From: an uncultured Granulosicoccus sp.
GTDB lineage: Bacteria > Pseudomonadota > Gammaproteobacteria > Granulosicoccales > Granulosicoccaceae
Reading direction: 5' to 3'
Assembly: GCA_947499955.1 (NCBI GenBank)
Contig: CANMQI010000014.1
Coordinates: 62,001 to 126,000 of the forward strand
DNA: 64,000 bases
The position numbers and the translations under genes were made by a program. Of this stretch, positions 26,247-35,919 are shown piece by piece. Every line of letters starts with the position of its first letter. Position 1 is the first letter of the stretch. Below the pieces are notes generated by a model. The model made no database searches and was not told where the DNA came from. It saw only the letters and a list, made by a program, of their open reading frames with translations.

Positions 26247-26624
26247 ATCTGCTCGGATGACCCCTCGTCACAGCCATCTTCTCTCAGGCTTCGCAACTAT
26301 ATGGCAGAAACTTGCAGTAAGGCGCGAATGGTGATGCGACTTGTTGCTTACATCTTTGTAAATGCGAGCGCTCTGTCACAAAGTATCCAAACTACCCAAA
26401 TGTCTATTGCCTTACGATGGCGTTAAGTCGTTACAATAAGCCGTGTAGAGGGGGTCATTCTGGGGTGGCATTTTTACCGAATAATTTCATGGTGGAGATG
26501 AGGGTGGCGGTTTAAGCTTTGCTTGTGTGATTGGACATACTTTCGAATACTGGCTAGGTCAGCCATCGGCTGGATGCCTAAAATATTTGAAATCTAAGGA
26601 TAGCGAGAAGCAATTGAATCTGTA
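26247..26624. other. 378-bp gap upstream of the WbpM-type gene
   Basis: No gene is seen. It contains TGTCACAAAGT (26374-26384) and CGTTACAAT (26429-26437), similar to motifs in the 20.5 and 22.5 kb gaps. TTGCCT near 26407 followed by TACAAT at 26432 has a 19-bp spacer and is a weak promoter candidate for the 26625-32977 gene series. Confidence 0.4.
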
Positions 26625-28610
26625 ATGGAACTAGAATACCAACAACAGAGCTATGTACCCACGTTTGTTCGAGCTGTAGCGCGGAATCTTTCTCGCACTG
26701 GACGTGGGAAAAAGCAGGTTATCAGCATCATTGTTGATGCATGCATGGTTGTAGTATCGCTGTGGGCTGCGTATGTGTTGCGCCTGGGGTCCTTCGATGT
26801 AGATATTGGGCACCTGGGTTATCATTTCCTGTTGCTGACACCGCTGACCGTCCTCATCTTCGCGGGTCTGGGTATCTATCGCTGGGTAGTACGCTCTTCC
26901 ACATTCGGCTTGTTTCTTCAAGTGCTCAAGGGGGCTGTCGCCTCATCTGCAACACTGTTGGTGTTGTTGTACCTCATTCCCAGTGAGGGAATGCAGCCGC
27001 GGTCCGTCTTTCTGATCTATGGTCTTGTGCTGGCTGCACTGTGTATCGGCTTGCGTATTGTCTGGAAAAGCTTGTTCGATTCCGACGGTAAAGGTGCGCC
27101 AGTAGCTATTTATGGTGCGGGCGATGCAGGCTCGCAGTTGGCCGGCATACTGAAAAACGGAGACAAGTACCGGCCGGTATGCTTCATTGACGACAACCCG
27201 GCCATGATCAACACGACGGTCATGGGGCGCTCGGTGCTCAACGGTCTAGGCTCGCAATTGCTGTCACAGTTGGCGCGTCGTGAAGTCAGTGAGATCATCA
27301 TTGCCATCCCATCCGTGAACTCGGTCGAGTATTCGAGAATCTACGATCGAGTGGAAAAACTGGGGCTTCCGTTCAAGACATCTCCCAGCTTTGTCGAGCT
27401 CGTATCGGGGCAGGCGGCCATCAGTGAGATTCGAGAGGTATCGGTTACCGACATTCTTGGTCGCAATGAGGTAGTACCTGATCCCATTCTTCTGAAGGAA
27501 GCTATTAGAGGGAAATCCATTCTAGTCACCGGTGGCGGTGGTTCTATCGGGTCGGAGTTGTGCCGGCAGATCGTGAAGTTCAAGCCTGCCAAGCTGACTA
27601 TCCTTGATAACAGCGAATCCAATCTGTACCACATTGAGGAAGAGATCAATGAGCTGATAGCGTCGGCTGGCGATTCTTTGTCGATGTCTTTCAATACGGT
27701 TCTATGTTCCGTGACAGACAAGTTTCGTATCAATCAGGTATTCGACGCCGAACATTTCGATACGGTGTACCACGCTGCTGCCTACAAGCATGTGCCGATG
27801 ATCGAGCGTTTCCCGGGCCAGGGAATCGAGGTCAATGTCTTCGGTACGCTGAATCTGGTCGACGCGGCCATGCGAACATGCGTTGATCGCTTCCTGTTCG
27901 TCTCCACCGACAAGGCCGTACGCCCCACTAATGCAATGGGCGCAACAAAGCGAGTTGCAGAACTCATTCTGCAGGCCAAGGCTCGTACATCAACACACAC
28001 GATTATTTCCATGGTGCGCTTTGGCAATGTGCTGGCTTCCAACGGATCTGTGGTGCCCAAGTTCAGGAAGCAGATTCTGGCGGGTGGTCCGGTAACGCTC
28101 ACCGACTGGAATATCACCCGCTACTTCATGACCATTCCAGAGGCCTCACAACTGGTTATTCAAGCGGGCGCGATCTCTCGTGGCGGTGATATCTTTGTCC
28201 TGGACATGGGCGACCCCGTCAAGATTTCCCATTTGGCAAAAACAATGATTCGATTGCACTGCCAGCAGGTAGAGCAAGCGGGAGGGACTCGTCCGCAAAT
28301 CGACATCGAAGTCACCGGGCTGAGGCCTGGCGAGAAGATGTATGAGGAATTGTTTATTGACGATTGTTGCGAGCAGACGTCTGTTGCCAAGGTCATGAGC
28401 GCTAACGAGCAGTGTGTCGCCTGGGCTGAGCTGCAGGCTGAGCTGGAGATGCTCCGTGACGGACTGCTCGTAGAAGAGCGAGAAGCACTCAGACAGCAAC
28501 TTTTTGATATGGTCTACCGCGACAACGCGATCAAAGCTCACATACCATCCAAGGACGAAACTGTCGAGTTGCCGACAATGCCTCTGTTGGCAGCTGCTGC
28601 TGAGCATTGA
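26625..28610 (+). CDS. Membrane-bound UDP-GlcNAc 4,6-dehydratase, WbpM/PglF type
   Basis: A 661-residue protein with four N-terminal membrane helices (about residues 30-150), a CoA-binding-like Rossmann domain (VAIYGAGDAGSQLAGIL, about 160-270) and a C-terminal SDR dehydratase domain. The last has GGGGSIGSELCRQIVKF near residue 301, YHAAAYKHVPMIERFP, and the catalytic STDKAVRPTNAMGATK near 425, where Met replaces Tyr as in WbpM and PglF. The enzyme turns UDP-GlcNAc into UDP-4-keto-6-deoxy-GlcNAc, the gateway to QuiNAc, FucNAc or bacillosamine-type sugars. GLRPGEKMYEELFI is the usual C-terminal signature. It lies between two aminotransferase genes and the wbpB-D-E set. Confidence 0.96.
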   Translation: MELEYQQQSYVPTFVRAVARNLSRTGRGKKQVISIIVDACMVVVSLWAAYVLRLGSFDVDIGHLGYHFLLLTPLTVLIFAGLGIYRWVVRSSTFGLFLQVLKGAVASSATLLVLLYLIPSEGMQPRSVFLIYGLVLAALCIGLRIVWKSLFDSDGKGAPVAIYGAGDAGSQLAGILKNGDKYRPVCFIDDNPAMINTTVMGRSVLNGLGSQLLSQLARREVSEIIIAIPSVNSVEYSRIYDRVEKLGLPFKTSPSFVELVSGQAAISEIREVSVTDILGRNEVVPDPILLKEAIRGKSILVTGGGGSIGSELCRQIVKFKPAKLTILDNSESNLYHIEEEINELIASAGDSLSMSFNTVLCSVTDKFRINQVFDAEHFDTVYHAAAYKHVPMIERFPGQGIEVNVFGTLNLVDAAMRTCVDRFLFVSTDKAVRPTNAMGATKRVAELILQAKARTSTHTIISMVRFGNVLASNGSVVPKFRKQILAGGPVTLTDWNITRYFMTIPEASQLVIQAGAISRGGDIFVLDMGDPVKISHLAKTMIRLHCQQVEQAGGTRPQIDIEVTGLRPGEKMYEELFIDDCCEQTSVAKVMSANEQCVAWAELQAELEMLRDGLLVEEREALRQQLFDMVYRDNAIKAHIPSKDETVELPTMPLLAAAAEH

Positions 28611-28763
28611 AGTGTTATTGCTTGTGTAATTGTTGAAATCTTGAGTTTTGTTGATCAAGTGAGGGGCGTTGTCTTGTACAAGCAAGTCCGGCAACCTTTT
28701 TCGGCATCATCTTCCTTTTATTTGTCCGCTTTCCAGATTTCTTGTCTGGCTTGCTTTATCTAG

Positions 28764-29723
<960 letters not shown>

Positions 29724-29735
29724 GGAGTTCTGCCA

Positions 29736-30314
29736 ATGGGCTACCAGCAGCACGAAACCGCTATTGTCGATGAAGGTGCGCGTATAGGTGATAACTCGCG
29801 CGTCTGGCATTTCGTCCACGTGTGCGGCGGGGCCGTCATTGGTGAGGGCGTCTCTCTTGGGCAAAATGTGTTTGTCGGCAACCGAGTAGTTGTCGGCGAC
29901 AAGTGCAAGATCCAGAACAACGTATCACTGTATGACAATGTCACGTTGGAAGAAGGCGTTTTCTGCGGGCCCAGCATGGTGTTCACCAACGTCTACAACC
30001 CGCGATCGCTGATCGAACGCAAGAATGAGTATCGCGACACACTTGTCAGAAAAGGCGCCACTTTGGGGGCCAACTGCACCATCGTCTGTGGCGTTACCAT
30101 CGGTCGATATGCTTTCATCGGCGCAGGCGCGGTCGTGAATACCGATGTGCCGGATTACGCGTTATGCGTGGGTGTGCCTGCTCGGCAGATTGGCTGGATG
30201 AGCGAGTATGGTGAGAAGCTGGACTTGCCTGTCTCAGGTGGAGGTATGGCGGTGTGCAGTTCTTCAGGCGAACGGTATGAGTTGTCAGGTTCTGTCTGCA
30301 CTCGAATTGAATGA
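29736..30314 (+). CDS. wbpD: UDP-3-amino-GlcNAcA N-acetyltransferase, WbpD/WlbB family
   Basis: A 192-residue left-handed beta-helix acetyltransferase. Hexapeptide turns run from [20 protein letters not shown] through [71 protein letters not shown] and [16 protein letters not shown], ending in [10 protein letters not shown]. The [11 protein letters not shown] region is specific to the WbpD/WlbB group. It acetylates the 3-amino group of UDP-2-acetamido-3-amino-2,3-dideoxyglucuronate, giving UDP-GlcNAc3NAcA. AGGGAG sits eight bases before the ATG. Only 12 bp separate it from wbpB. Confidence 0.94.
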   Translation: MGYQQHETAIVDEGARIGDNSRVWHFVHVCGGAVIGEGVSLGQNVFVGNRVVVGDKCKIQNNVSLYDNVTLEEGVFCGPSMVFTNVYNPRSLIERKNEYRDTLVRKGATLGANCTIVCGVTIGRYAFIGAGAVVNTDVPDYALCVGVPARQIGWMSEYGEKLDLPVSGGGMAVCSSSGERYELSGSVCTRIE

Positions 30315-30352
30315 ACAATCTTTTCTTGAAGATGGATTACAGGTAGCAGATA

Positions 30353-31480
30353 GTGACTCGGCAAATACCCTTCATTGATTTGAAAACCCCTTATATCGCT
30401 CTGAAGTCCAGCGTGCAGGCCAGGATGGATGCAGTGCTGGATCATGGTCAGTACATCATGGGGCCAGAGGTGAGGGAGCTTGAGGAACGGCTGCAAGCCT
30501 ATACGGGTTCTGCTCACTGCATTACAGTCGCCAGCGGAACCGAGGCACTGCTGATCAGCTTGATGGCGCTGGACATTGGCCCGGGTGACGAGGTCATTAC
30601 CACGCCTTTCACGTTCATTGCCACAGTGGAAGTGATTGTATTGCTGGGTGCCACCCCGGTATTTGTGGATGTGGAAACTGACACTTGTAATATCGATGCA
30701 GGCTTGATCGAGGCCGCGATCACACCCAGGACGCGAGCAATCATGCCCGTAAGCTTGTATGGGCAGGTGCCTGATATGCTGGAAATCAATCAGATTGCCA
30801 GAAAGCACGGGCTGCAGGTTATTGAAGATGCCGCTCAGAGTTTTGGCGCAAGCTATCGAGGGGCAAAGAGTTGCAACGTTTCCGGAATAGCCTGCACATC
30901 GTTCTTCCCTAGCAAGCCCTTGGGTTGTTATGGCGACGGTGGTGCAATTTTCACCGACGATGATGCCATCGCCACCGCTTGTCGGGAAATTCGCGTTCAT
31001 GGACAGAGCAAACGTTATGTACACACGCGGGTGGGCGTCGGCGGACGTATGGACACCTTGCAGTGCGCCATCGTACTTGCCAAGCTGGAGCAGTTTGATT
31101 GGGAAGTTGCTCAGAGATTGTTGATTGGAGAGCGTTACAACTCCCGTCTGGATGCGGCCGGCATACCTCGTGTGATCCAGAAGCGAGACCGGGACAGTGT
31201 CTTTGCGCAGTACACGGTTTTTGTCGACCAACGTGACATGGTCCAATCCGAATTGAAGGGCCGTGGCATACCTACAGCGGTGCATTACCCTGTGCCGTTG
31301 AATGAACAACCGGCCTACCAGCATTTGTGCGAGCCAGGCAGCACACCGGTGTCAGCCAGTGTCGCGAAAAGGGTCATGAGTTTGCCGATGAGTCCTTATC
31401 TTGTTCCGGACGATCAGAACTACATTATCGATGCGCTGTGCGATGTAGTCGTGGCGCTGGAATCGCCTCAGTTGGCGTGA
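30353..31480 (+). CDS. wbpE: UDP-3-keto-GlcNAcA aminotransferase, WbpE/WlbC family
   Basis: A 375-residue DegT-type PLP aminotransferase. It starts at GTG 30353 (MTRQIPFIDLKTPYIALK), with AGG about nine bases upstream. Motifs are HGQYIMGPEVRELEERL, VASGTEALLISLMALDI, TTPFTFIATVEVIVLLG, VSLYGQVPDM, IEDAAQSFGASYRG and SFFPSKPLGCYGDGGA with the PLP Lys. The PFxDLKxxY start and the SKPLGCYGDGGA segment are typical of WbpE/WlbC, which puts the amino group on C3 of the product of WbpB. Together with wbpB and wbpD it gives the 2,3-diacetamido-glucuronate pathway; the first enzyme (WbpA) is not in the window. Confidence 0.94.
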   Translation: MTRQIPFIDLKTPYIALKSSVQARMDAVLDHGQYIMGPEVRELEERLQAYTGSAHCITVASGTEALLISLMALDIGPGDEVITTPFTFIATVEVIVLLGATPVFVDVETDTCNIDAGLIEAAITPRTRAIMPVSLYGQVPDMLEINQIARKHGLQVIEDAAQSFGASYRGAKSCNVSGIACTSFFPSKPLGCYGDGGAIFTDDDAIATACREIRVHGQSKRYVHTRVGVGGRMDTLQCAIVLAKLEQFDWEVAQRLLIGERYNSRLDAAGIPRVIQKRDRDSVFAQYTVFVDQRDMVQSELKGRGIPTAVHYPVPLNEQPAYQHLCEPGSTPVSASVAKRVMSLPMSPYLVPDDQNYIIDALCDVVVALESPQLA

Positions 31481-31543
31481 AATTAACACGTCCGACGCTG
31501 CGGTCTGGCATAATTTTGTATTGCACCCAATTGATTGGAGTTG

Positions 31544-32977
31544 ATGGTTTTGAAATCTTCGAGTGCGGTGGCTCCTGTCATTCTAGCTGGCGGATCGGGT
31601 ACCCGATTATGGCCTTTGTCTCGAACCGATTACCCGAAACAGTTTCTGGCGCTGGGTAGCGAGTCGTCCTTACTGCAGCAGACCGTTGCAAGATTCGAAG
31701 ATGCTGACGTGGCGGCGCCGATTATAGTGTGTTCGGAGAAGCATCGTTTTCTGACAGCTGAACAGTTGCAGGCAATGGATGTGCAAAATGCCGCAATCAT
31801 GCTGGAGCCATGTGCTCGTAACACGGCACCTGCCATTGCCATTGCTGCCTGGCATTTGATCCAGCAGAATCCTGACGCTGTCATGGTCGTATTGCCAGCC
31901 GATCATCTCATTGCAGATAATGAGGCGTTTCTGGCGGCGGTTTCCAGTGCTGTAGCGCTGGCACTGGACGACAAGTTGGTTACGCTGGGCATCGAGCCGC
32001 GCGGACCTGAGACCGGCTATGGCTATATAGAGTCGGGTGCAACGACAGGCGGAGTAACGGGTGCACGGGAAGTGGTTAAATTCATCGAAAAACCCGATGT
32101 TCAAACTGCCGAGGCGCTTATTGCATCAGGGAACTGCTACTGGAACGCTGGTATCTTTGTCTTCAAGGCGTCGGTTTTTCTGGATACGCTGCTTGGCTTG
32201 CAGCCGGACATGCACGAATTCACTCGTCAGGCCGTCGACAAGGCCAGCACGGATCTTGATTTTCTGCGCATTGAAGAGACCTCTTTTGCGCAATGTGTGA
32301 ATTTGTCTGTGGACTATGCGGTCATGGAGCACGCCAGTAATGTGGTGGTGTTGCCATTTGATTCCGATTGGTCGGACATTGGTAGTTGGGATGCGGTCCA
32401 CAAGGCAAGCGTCAGGGATGAAAACGGTAATTCTGGTACCGGTGATGTGCTGCATCACGATGCGCAAGACACCTACCTGCATTCAAGCTCTCGTCTGGTG
32501 GTGGCGCTAGGTACCAACAATGTCTCGGTTATCGAAACGTCGGATGCTGTGCTGGTTATTGACAACACGAACGCTCAGAGCATCAAGGAAGCCATTGCCA
32601 TTCTGAGTAAGCAGAAGCGCACGGAATTGTCCGAACATACCACCTGTTATCGCCCTTGGGGACACTATGAAAGCCTCAAGCTGCACCCACGATTTCAGGT
32701 GAAACGCATCAGCGTCAAGCCCGGTGCCAAGTTGTCTTTGCAGAAGCACTTTCACCGTTCGGAGCATTGGGTGGTGGTGAAGGGAACTGCGATAGTCACC
32801 AACGGTGAGGAAGAAATACTGCTCACCGAAAACGAGTCAACCTACATACCACTGGGTACCATGCACAGGCTCTTCAACCCTGGCAGCATTCCACTAGAGC
32901 TGATCGAAGTTCAGTCGGGTTCTTATCTGGGAGAGGATGACATCGTGCGTGTTGGAGATGAATATGGCCGGGCATGA
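31544..32977 (+). CDS. manC: Mannose-1-phosphate guanylyltransferase / mannose-6-phosphate isomerase
   Basis: A bifunctional type II PMI-GMP protein of 477 residues. The N-terminal nucleotidyltransferase domain has PVILAGGSGTRLWPLSRTDYPKQF in pieces, EPCARNTAPAIA, VLPADHLI and FIEKPD. The C-terminal cupin domain has RPWGHYESL, FQVKRISVKPGAKLSLQ, HWVVVKGTA and STYIPLGTMHRL. It makes GDP-mannose, the donor for mannose or the precursor for GDP-fucose-type sugars, none of whose other genes are visible here. ATG 31544 has TTGGAG four bases upstream and is preferred over TTG 31535. Confidence 0.96.
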   Translation: MVLKSSSAVAPVILAGGSGTRLWPLSRTDYPKQFLALGSESSLLQQTVARFEDADVAAPIIVCSEKHRFLTAEQLQAMDVQNAAIMLEPCARNTAPAIAIAAWHLIQQNPDAVMVVLPADHLIADNEAFLAAVSSAVALALDDKLVTLGIEPRGPETGYGYIESGATTGGVTGAREVVKFIEKPDVQTAEALIASGNCYWNAGIFVFKASVFLDTLLGLQPDMHEFTRQAVDKASTDLDFLRIEETSFAQCVNLSVDYAVMEHASNVVVLPFDSDWSDIGSWDAVHKASVRDENGNSGTGDVLHHDAQDTYLHSSSRLVVALGTNNVSVIETSDAVLVIDNTNAQSIKEAIAILSKQKRTELSEHTTCYRPWGHYESLKLHPRFQVKRISVKPGAKLSLQKHFHRSEHWVVVKGTAIVTNGEEEILLTENESTYIPLGTMHRLFNPGSIPLELIEVQSGSYLGEDDIVRVGDEYGRA

Positions 32978-33013
32978 GCCCATGCCGATTACAAGGTCAA
33001 GGACAATCGATTG

Positions 33014-34132
33014 ATGATGGAAGTTGCCAGCACTAAACCGGACAGGCCCAAACTGCTGCGGCTGGAGGCGGTGCGTGGTCTGGCAGCGTTCTATGTCGTG
33101 TTGCACCACACTTTGCCTCACTCGTACGTGATTGCGGGGTTCAATGCGGGTGTTCTGCTGCGTTTTGGGCAGGAAGCGGTAATCCTGTTTTTCCTGCTTT
33201 CCGGGTTCGTCATTCACTATTCATACAGGCTGGGCTCTGACAAGTCGTTCAAGCGATATTTCCAGAGTCGGTTCTACCGGATATACATCCCGCTCTTTTT
33301 TGCACTCATCATCAGTTATCTGAGCTTTTCGTACAACGCGGGCAGCTTGCAGAACATCGATGTCAAGACGCTGGTAGGCAACCTGTTCATGTTGCAGGAC
33401 TGGGGGTTTGCGCGACCCAATGTCATCGTCGGCTCATACATGGACAACGGCCCTTTGTGGTCGCTGTCGTATGAATGGTGGTTCTACATGCTCTATTTCC
33501 CCATTGCGAACCTCAAGATGTCCACGACCGTTCGGGACCGCATGGTTTTTTGCGCAGCTATTGGTTTCGCCATGTTGTATATCGTCATGCCGCAATATTT
33601 CGTGCGAATCGGCATGTACCTGGCCATTTGGTGGGCTGGCGTACGTCTGGCTGATGCCTATCTGGACGGCGTCATTGATGAGTACAAACGTCATGTTCTT
33701 CCTGTCTGCGCGCTGGCTGCGATTGTGCTGGTTCTGGGAGTCAATGTGGCCTTGCAACGCGCCGAAGGCGTCAGATTGTTGCTCGGTGTTCACCCGATAA
33801 TAGAGATGCGTCACTTCGCGTTTGCCTGTATTGCGCTGGTGGGGGCTTTGGTGATCAACCGGATCAGCTGGGTACCATTCGACTTTCTCACTCGGCCCTT
33901 TCTGGTGTTCGCGCCCATTTCCTATGCTTTGTATATCGTGCATGTGCCATTGGCTCGTCATGCGGAGTATCTGGATTTCTTCGACAACGCCTATCTGGAG
34001 TGGACGGGTTATCTGATAGTGAGCCTGCTGGTGTCGTATCTCATAGAGATTCTGATCTATCCGCGACTCAAAGCCAGGTTCATGGGGGGGCGAAAGTCGA
34101 AATCTTCTCAGGTGGAGCTGCAAACTGGGTGA
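33014..34132 (+). CDS. Acyltransferase 3 family membrane protein
   Basis: A roughly 372-residue integral membrane acyltransferase (PF01757) with about ten hydrophobic segments. The family start RLEAVRGLAAFYVVLHHT carries the conserved Arg and catalytic-type His. FFLLSGFVIHYSYRL and FQSRFYRIYIPLF follow, as does GPLWSLSYEWWFYMLYFP. ISYALYIVHVPLARHA closes the family pattern. Members O-acetylate or succinylate exported polysaccharides using cytoplasmic acyl-CoA. Two ATGs (33014, 33017) follow an in-frame TTG; 33014 is chosen. It precedes the export genes, suggesting it decorates the exopolysaccharide. Confidence 0.92.
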   Translation: MMEVASTKPDRPKLLRLEAVRGLAAFYVVLHHTLPHSYVIAGFNAGVLLRFGQEAVILFFLLSGFVIHYSYRLGSDKSFKRYFQSRFYRIYIPLFFALIISYLSFSYNAGSLQNIDVKTLVGNLFMLQDWGFARPNVIVGSYMDNGPLWSLSYEWWFYMLYFPIANLKMSTTVRDRMVFCAAIGFAMLYIVMPQYFVRIGMYLAIWWAGVRLADAYLDGVIDEYKRHVLPVCALAAIVLVLGVNVALQRAEGVRLLLGVHPIIEMRHFAFACIALVGALVINRISWVPFDFLTRPFLVFAPISYALYIVHVPLARHAEYLDFFDNAYLEWTGYLIVSLLVSYLIEILIYPRLKARFMGGRKSKSSQVELQTG

Positions 34133-34225
34133 ACAAGGCGCGCCCGCTGCAGTCTGGCAGGCTTCATTGTGTAATGAAATGTGGCAAATGACCTTTGTCA
34201 GATATTCAATCAGATTACACATGTC

Positions 34226-34242
34226 AGTGAATGAAATTCACT
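34226..34242. promoter_or_regulatory. Perfect 7-3-7 palindrome
   Basis: AGTGAAT (34226-34232) and ATTCACT (34236-34242) are exact reverse complements around GAA. The centre lies about 165 bp before the candidate -10 box of the barrel gene. It has the form of a dimeric-regulator operator; the regulator is unknown. Confidence 0.45.
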
Positions 34243-34398
34243 AATGTGGCAACAGCTGGCCAGTGGATCGCGTTTTTTGCAAATCAGATCCAACTTTCGT
34301 AGGTCGATGTGAAGTGCGCACTTGCGCAATGTGGTAACAATACCGAATAATGCCGGGTTACCGACTTCCCTATCTGTCAAGCTTTGTTCTGACTCGGG

Positions 34399-34404
34399 TA
34401 TAAT
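34399..34404 (+). promoter_or_regulatory. Consensus -10 box TATAAT
   Basis: A perfect TATAAT. The best upstream partner, CTGTCA at 34374-34379, matches TTGACA at four positions with a 19-bp spacer. Transcription from here would start near 34411, which argues for a translation start after that point. Confidence 0.5.
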
Positions 34405-34438
34405 TCAGAGTTCAAATCTGATCTTGGCGCGTGAGCGA

Positions 34439-35704
34439 GTGAATTATATCTATTTCGGAAGTACAGAGCCGGTTGAATCCAGTAAAGCCAGACTGGCCAC
34501 TGCCGATAGATGTCTGTTGCTGATGACACTGGCCGGGGCATTGACCCTGTCGACTGATGTACTCGCGCAAGAGGCCGCTTCCATCAAGTTGGGTGAGACC
34601 GACTTGACGCCAGCGATAAGACTCGAATACGTCTCCATCGATAACGTGTACCGCAAGGCCACGGATGAGGTGTCCGGTAGCGGTGTACTGGTAAAACCGG
34701 AACTGTCGTGGCAGGCAGACCGCCGCCTTGTGAGCCTGAGTGCGCAATACAACGGAAATTACGGTCGGTTCTCGGAGGATGGCCTCGACTACGACAATCA
34801 TTTTCTTGGCCTGACAGGCGTTGGTGATCTATCCAGCAAGCAGCGTTTCGAGACTGGCCTTTCTTTTTCCAAATACGCTGAGCCGCAAGGCACTGGTCAG
34901 ACCAGCAATGTGTTGACCCCCTTGGATGAGGAAATCGAAATATCCATAGTCACTGCTCGCGCTCAGTACACCTACGGGGCCAGGAATAGTCGTGGAAACT
35001 TGCGAGGTGGTCTGGTAGCTGGGTCCGTCAGTTATTCCAACCTTGAGCAGTTTACCGATGGCGATGATTACAGCTATGTCCGGCCATACGGTGTGTTTTC
35101 TCTGCGGATTTCACCGGATACCCGAGTTCTGACCGAGCTCAGGTTCACAAGCTACGATTATGATGACGACATTCGGGACAGGAGCCAGGTCGCACTGCTG
35201 GTCGGTGTGGAGATGAGCGCGTCGTCCAAGCTCAGTGGCGATGCTCGGATTGGTGTGGCGAAGGCGAGTTTTGATGAAAACAGTGATGATGACACGACCG
35301 ATCTGATCGCTGAAGTCGGCATGCAGTATTCCCCGGTGTCTTACGGCCGTTTCGATATCGACTTCAACCGGTCGCTATCCACAGAAGATCAAAGTACCAA
35401 TAATGTAGGGCGCTCCATTGACGATGTCGCCAGTATCGCTTGGACTCATGACTGGTCCAGCCGTTTTCAAACACGGTCAACCTTGAGCCTGGACATTTCT
35501 GAACGGGAATGCCCGGGTGTGGATGACCAGAACCTCGGTTTTGGACTTGAATTGAATTTCAAGGCACGCCGCTGGCTGCAGTTCGGTATCAGTGGCGCTC
35601 AGCTAAGGCGGACAGTCACCGACTGTGACGATACTCCATCAGGTCTTGAGGAGTTGGACTATGATCGCGCCGTCGTAGGCGTCCACGTTCGAGCGACTTT
35701 GTAA
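34439..35704 (+). CDS. Outer-membrane beta-barrel protein for polysaccharide export
   Basis: The predicted protein (about 421 residues from GTG 34439) carries a hydrophobic signal segment CLLLMTLAGALTLSTDVLAQ with an AQ-EA cleavage site. A long alternating-residue body follows that looks like 14-16 amphipathic beta strands, ending with the aromatic-poor strand AVVGVHVRATL. It resembles the BBP2/EpsL-type barrels found in exopolysaccharide loci. The frame opens at 34322, but a TATAAT at 34399 suggests a downstream start; GTG 34439 is a guess. It precedes a short OPX gene, a pairing in which the barrel supplies the outer-membrane pore that the OPX protein lacks. Confidence 0.8.
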   Translation: MNYIYFGSTEPVESSKARLATADRCLLLMTLAGALTLSTDVLAQEAASIKLGETDLTPAIRLEYVSIDNVYRKATDEVSGSGVLVKPELSWQADRRLVSLSAQYNGNYGRFSEDGLDYDNHFLGLTGVGDLSSKQRFETGLSFSKYAEPQGTGQTSNVLTPLDEEIEISIVTARAQYTYGARNSRGNLRGGLVAGSVSYSNLEQFTDGDDYSYVRPYGVFSLRISPDTRVLTELRFTSYDYDDDIRDRSQVALLVGVEMSASSKLSGDARIGVAKASFDENSDDDTTDLIAEVGMQYSPVSYGRFDIDFNRSLSTEDQSTNNVGRSIDDVASIAWTHDWSSRFQTRSTLSLDISERECPGVDDQNLGFGLELNFKARRWLQFGISGAQLRRTVTDCDDTPSGLEELDYDRAVVGVHVRATL

Positions 35705-35759
35705 GCGGCAAGGTTCTCGTGTTTGTGTTCAGGCAGTTTTTCATGAAGTCAAAACGTTC

Positions 35760-35776
35760 GATTCGAGTGTCGAATC
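35760..35776. promoter_or_regulatory. Perfect 7-3-7 inverted repeat between barrel and OPX genes
   Basis: GATTCGA (35760-35766) and TCGAATC (35770-35776) are exact reverse complements around GTG. It lies 144 bp upstream of the OPX start and 56 bp after the barrel stop. With no T-tract it is more likely an operator or a short hairpin than a terminator. A TAAAAT hexamer near 35828 may be a -10 box. Confidence 0.4.
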
Positions 35777-35919
35777 AATTGCCTTTGATGAGTTTTGAGA
35801 CCCGCCTGACGCCTCGGTTATGCCCAGTAAAATTTGCTATTTGTTTTGAGAACCCTGTTAGGTCTATCGGATACCGACCCTAGTAGTCTTGCCACCAACA
35901 ATCCTTTGAGCTTTTTTAG

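Larger units (their letters stand above)
34133..34438. other. 306-bp regulatory gap upstream of the export operon
   Basis: No gene is seen apart from an upstream extension of the barrel ORF. The stretch holds a perfect 7-3-7 palindrome (34226-34242) and a consensus -10 hexamer (34399-34404), described separately. It is probably the control region for the barrel, OPX and Wzc genes. Confidence 0.5.

Noticed and set aside
30155..31324. 389-residue ORF on the minus strand
   Set aside because: It lies antisense to wbpE and wbpD, which have clear family motifs. The predicted protein is rich in His, Gln and Cys, the usual signature of a shadow frame.
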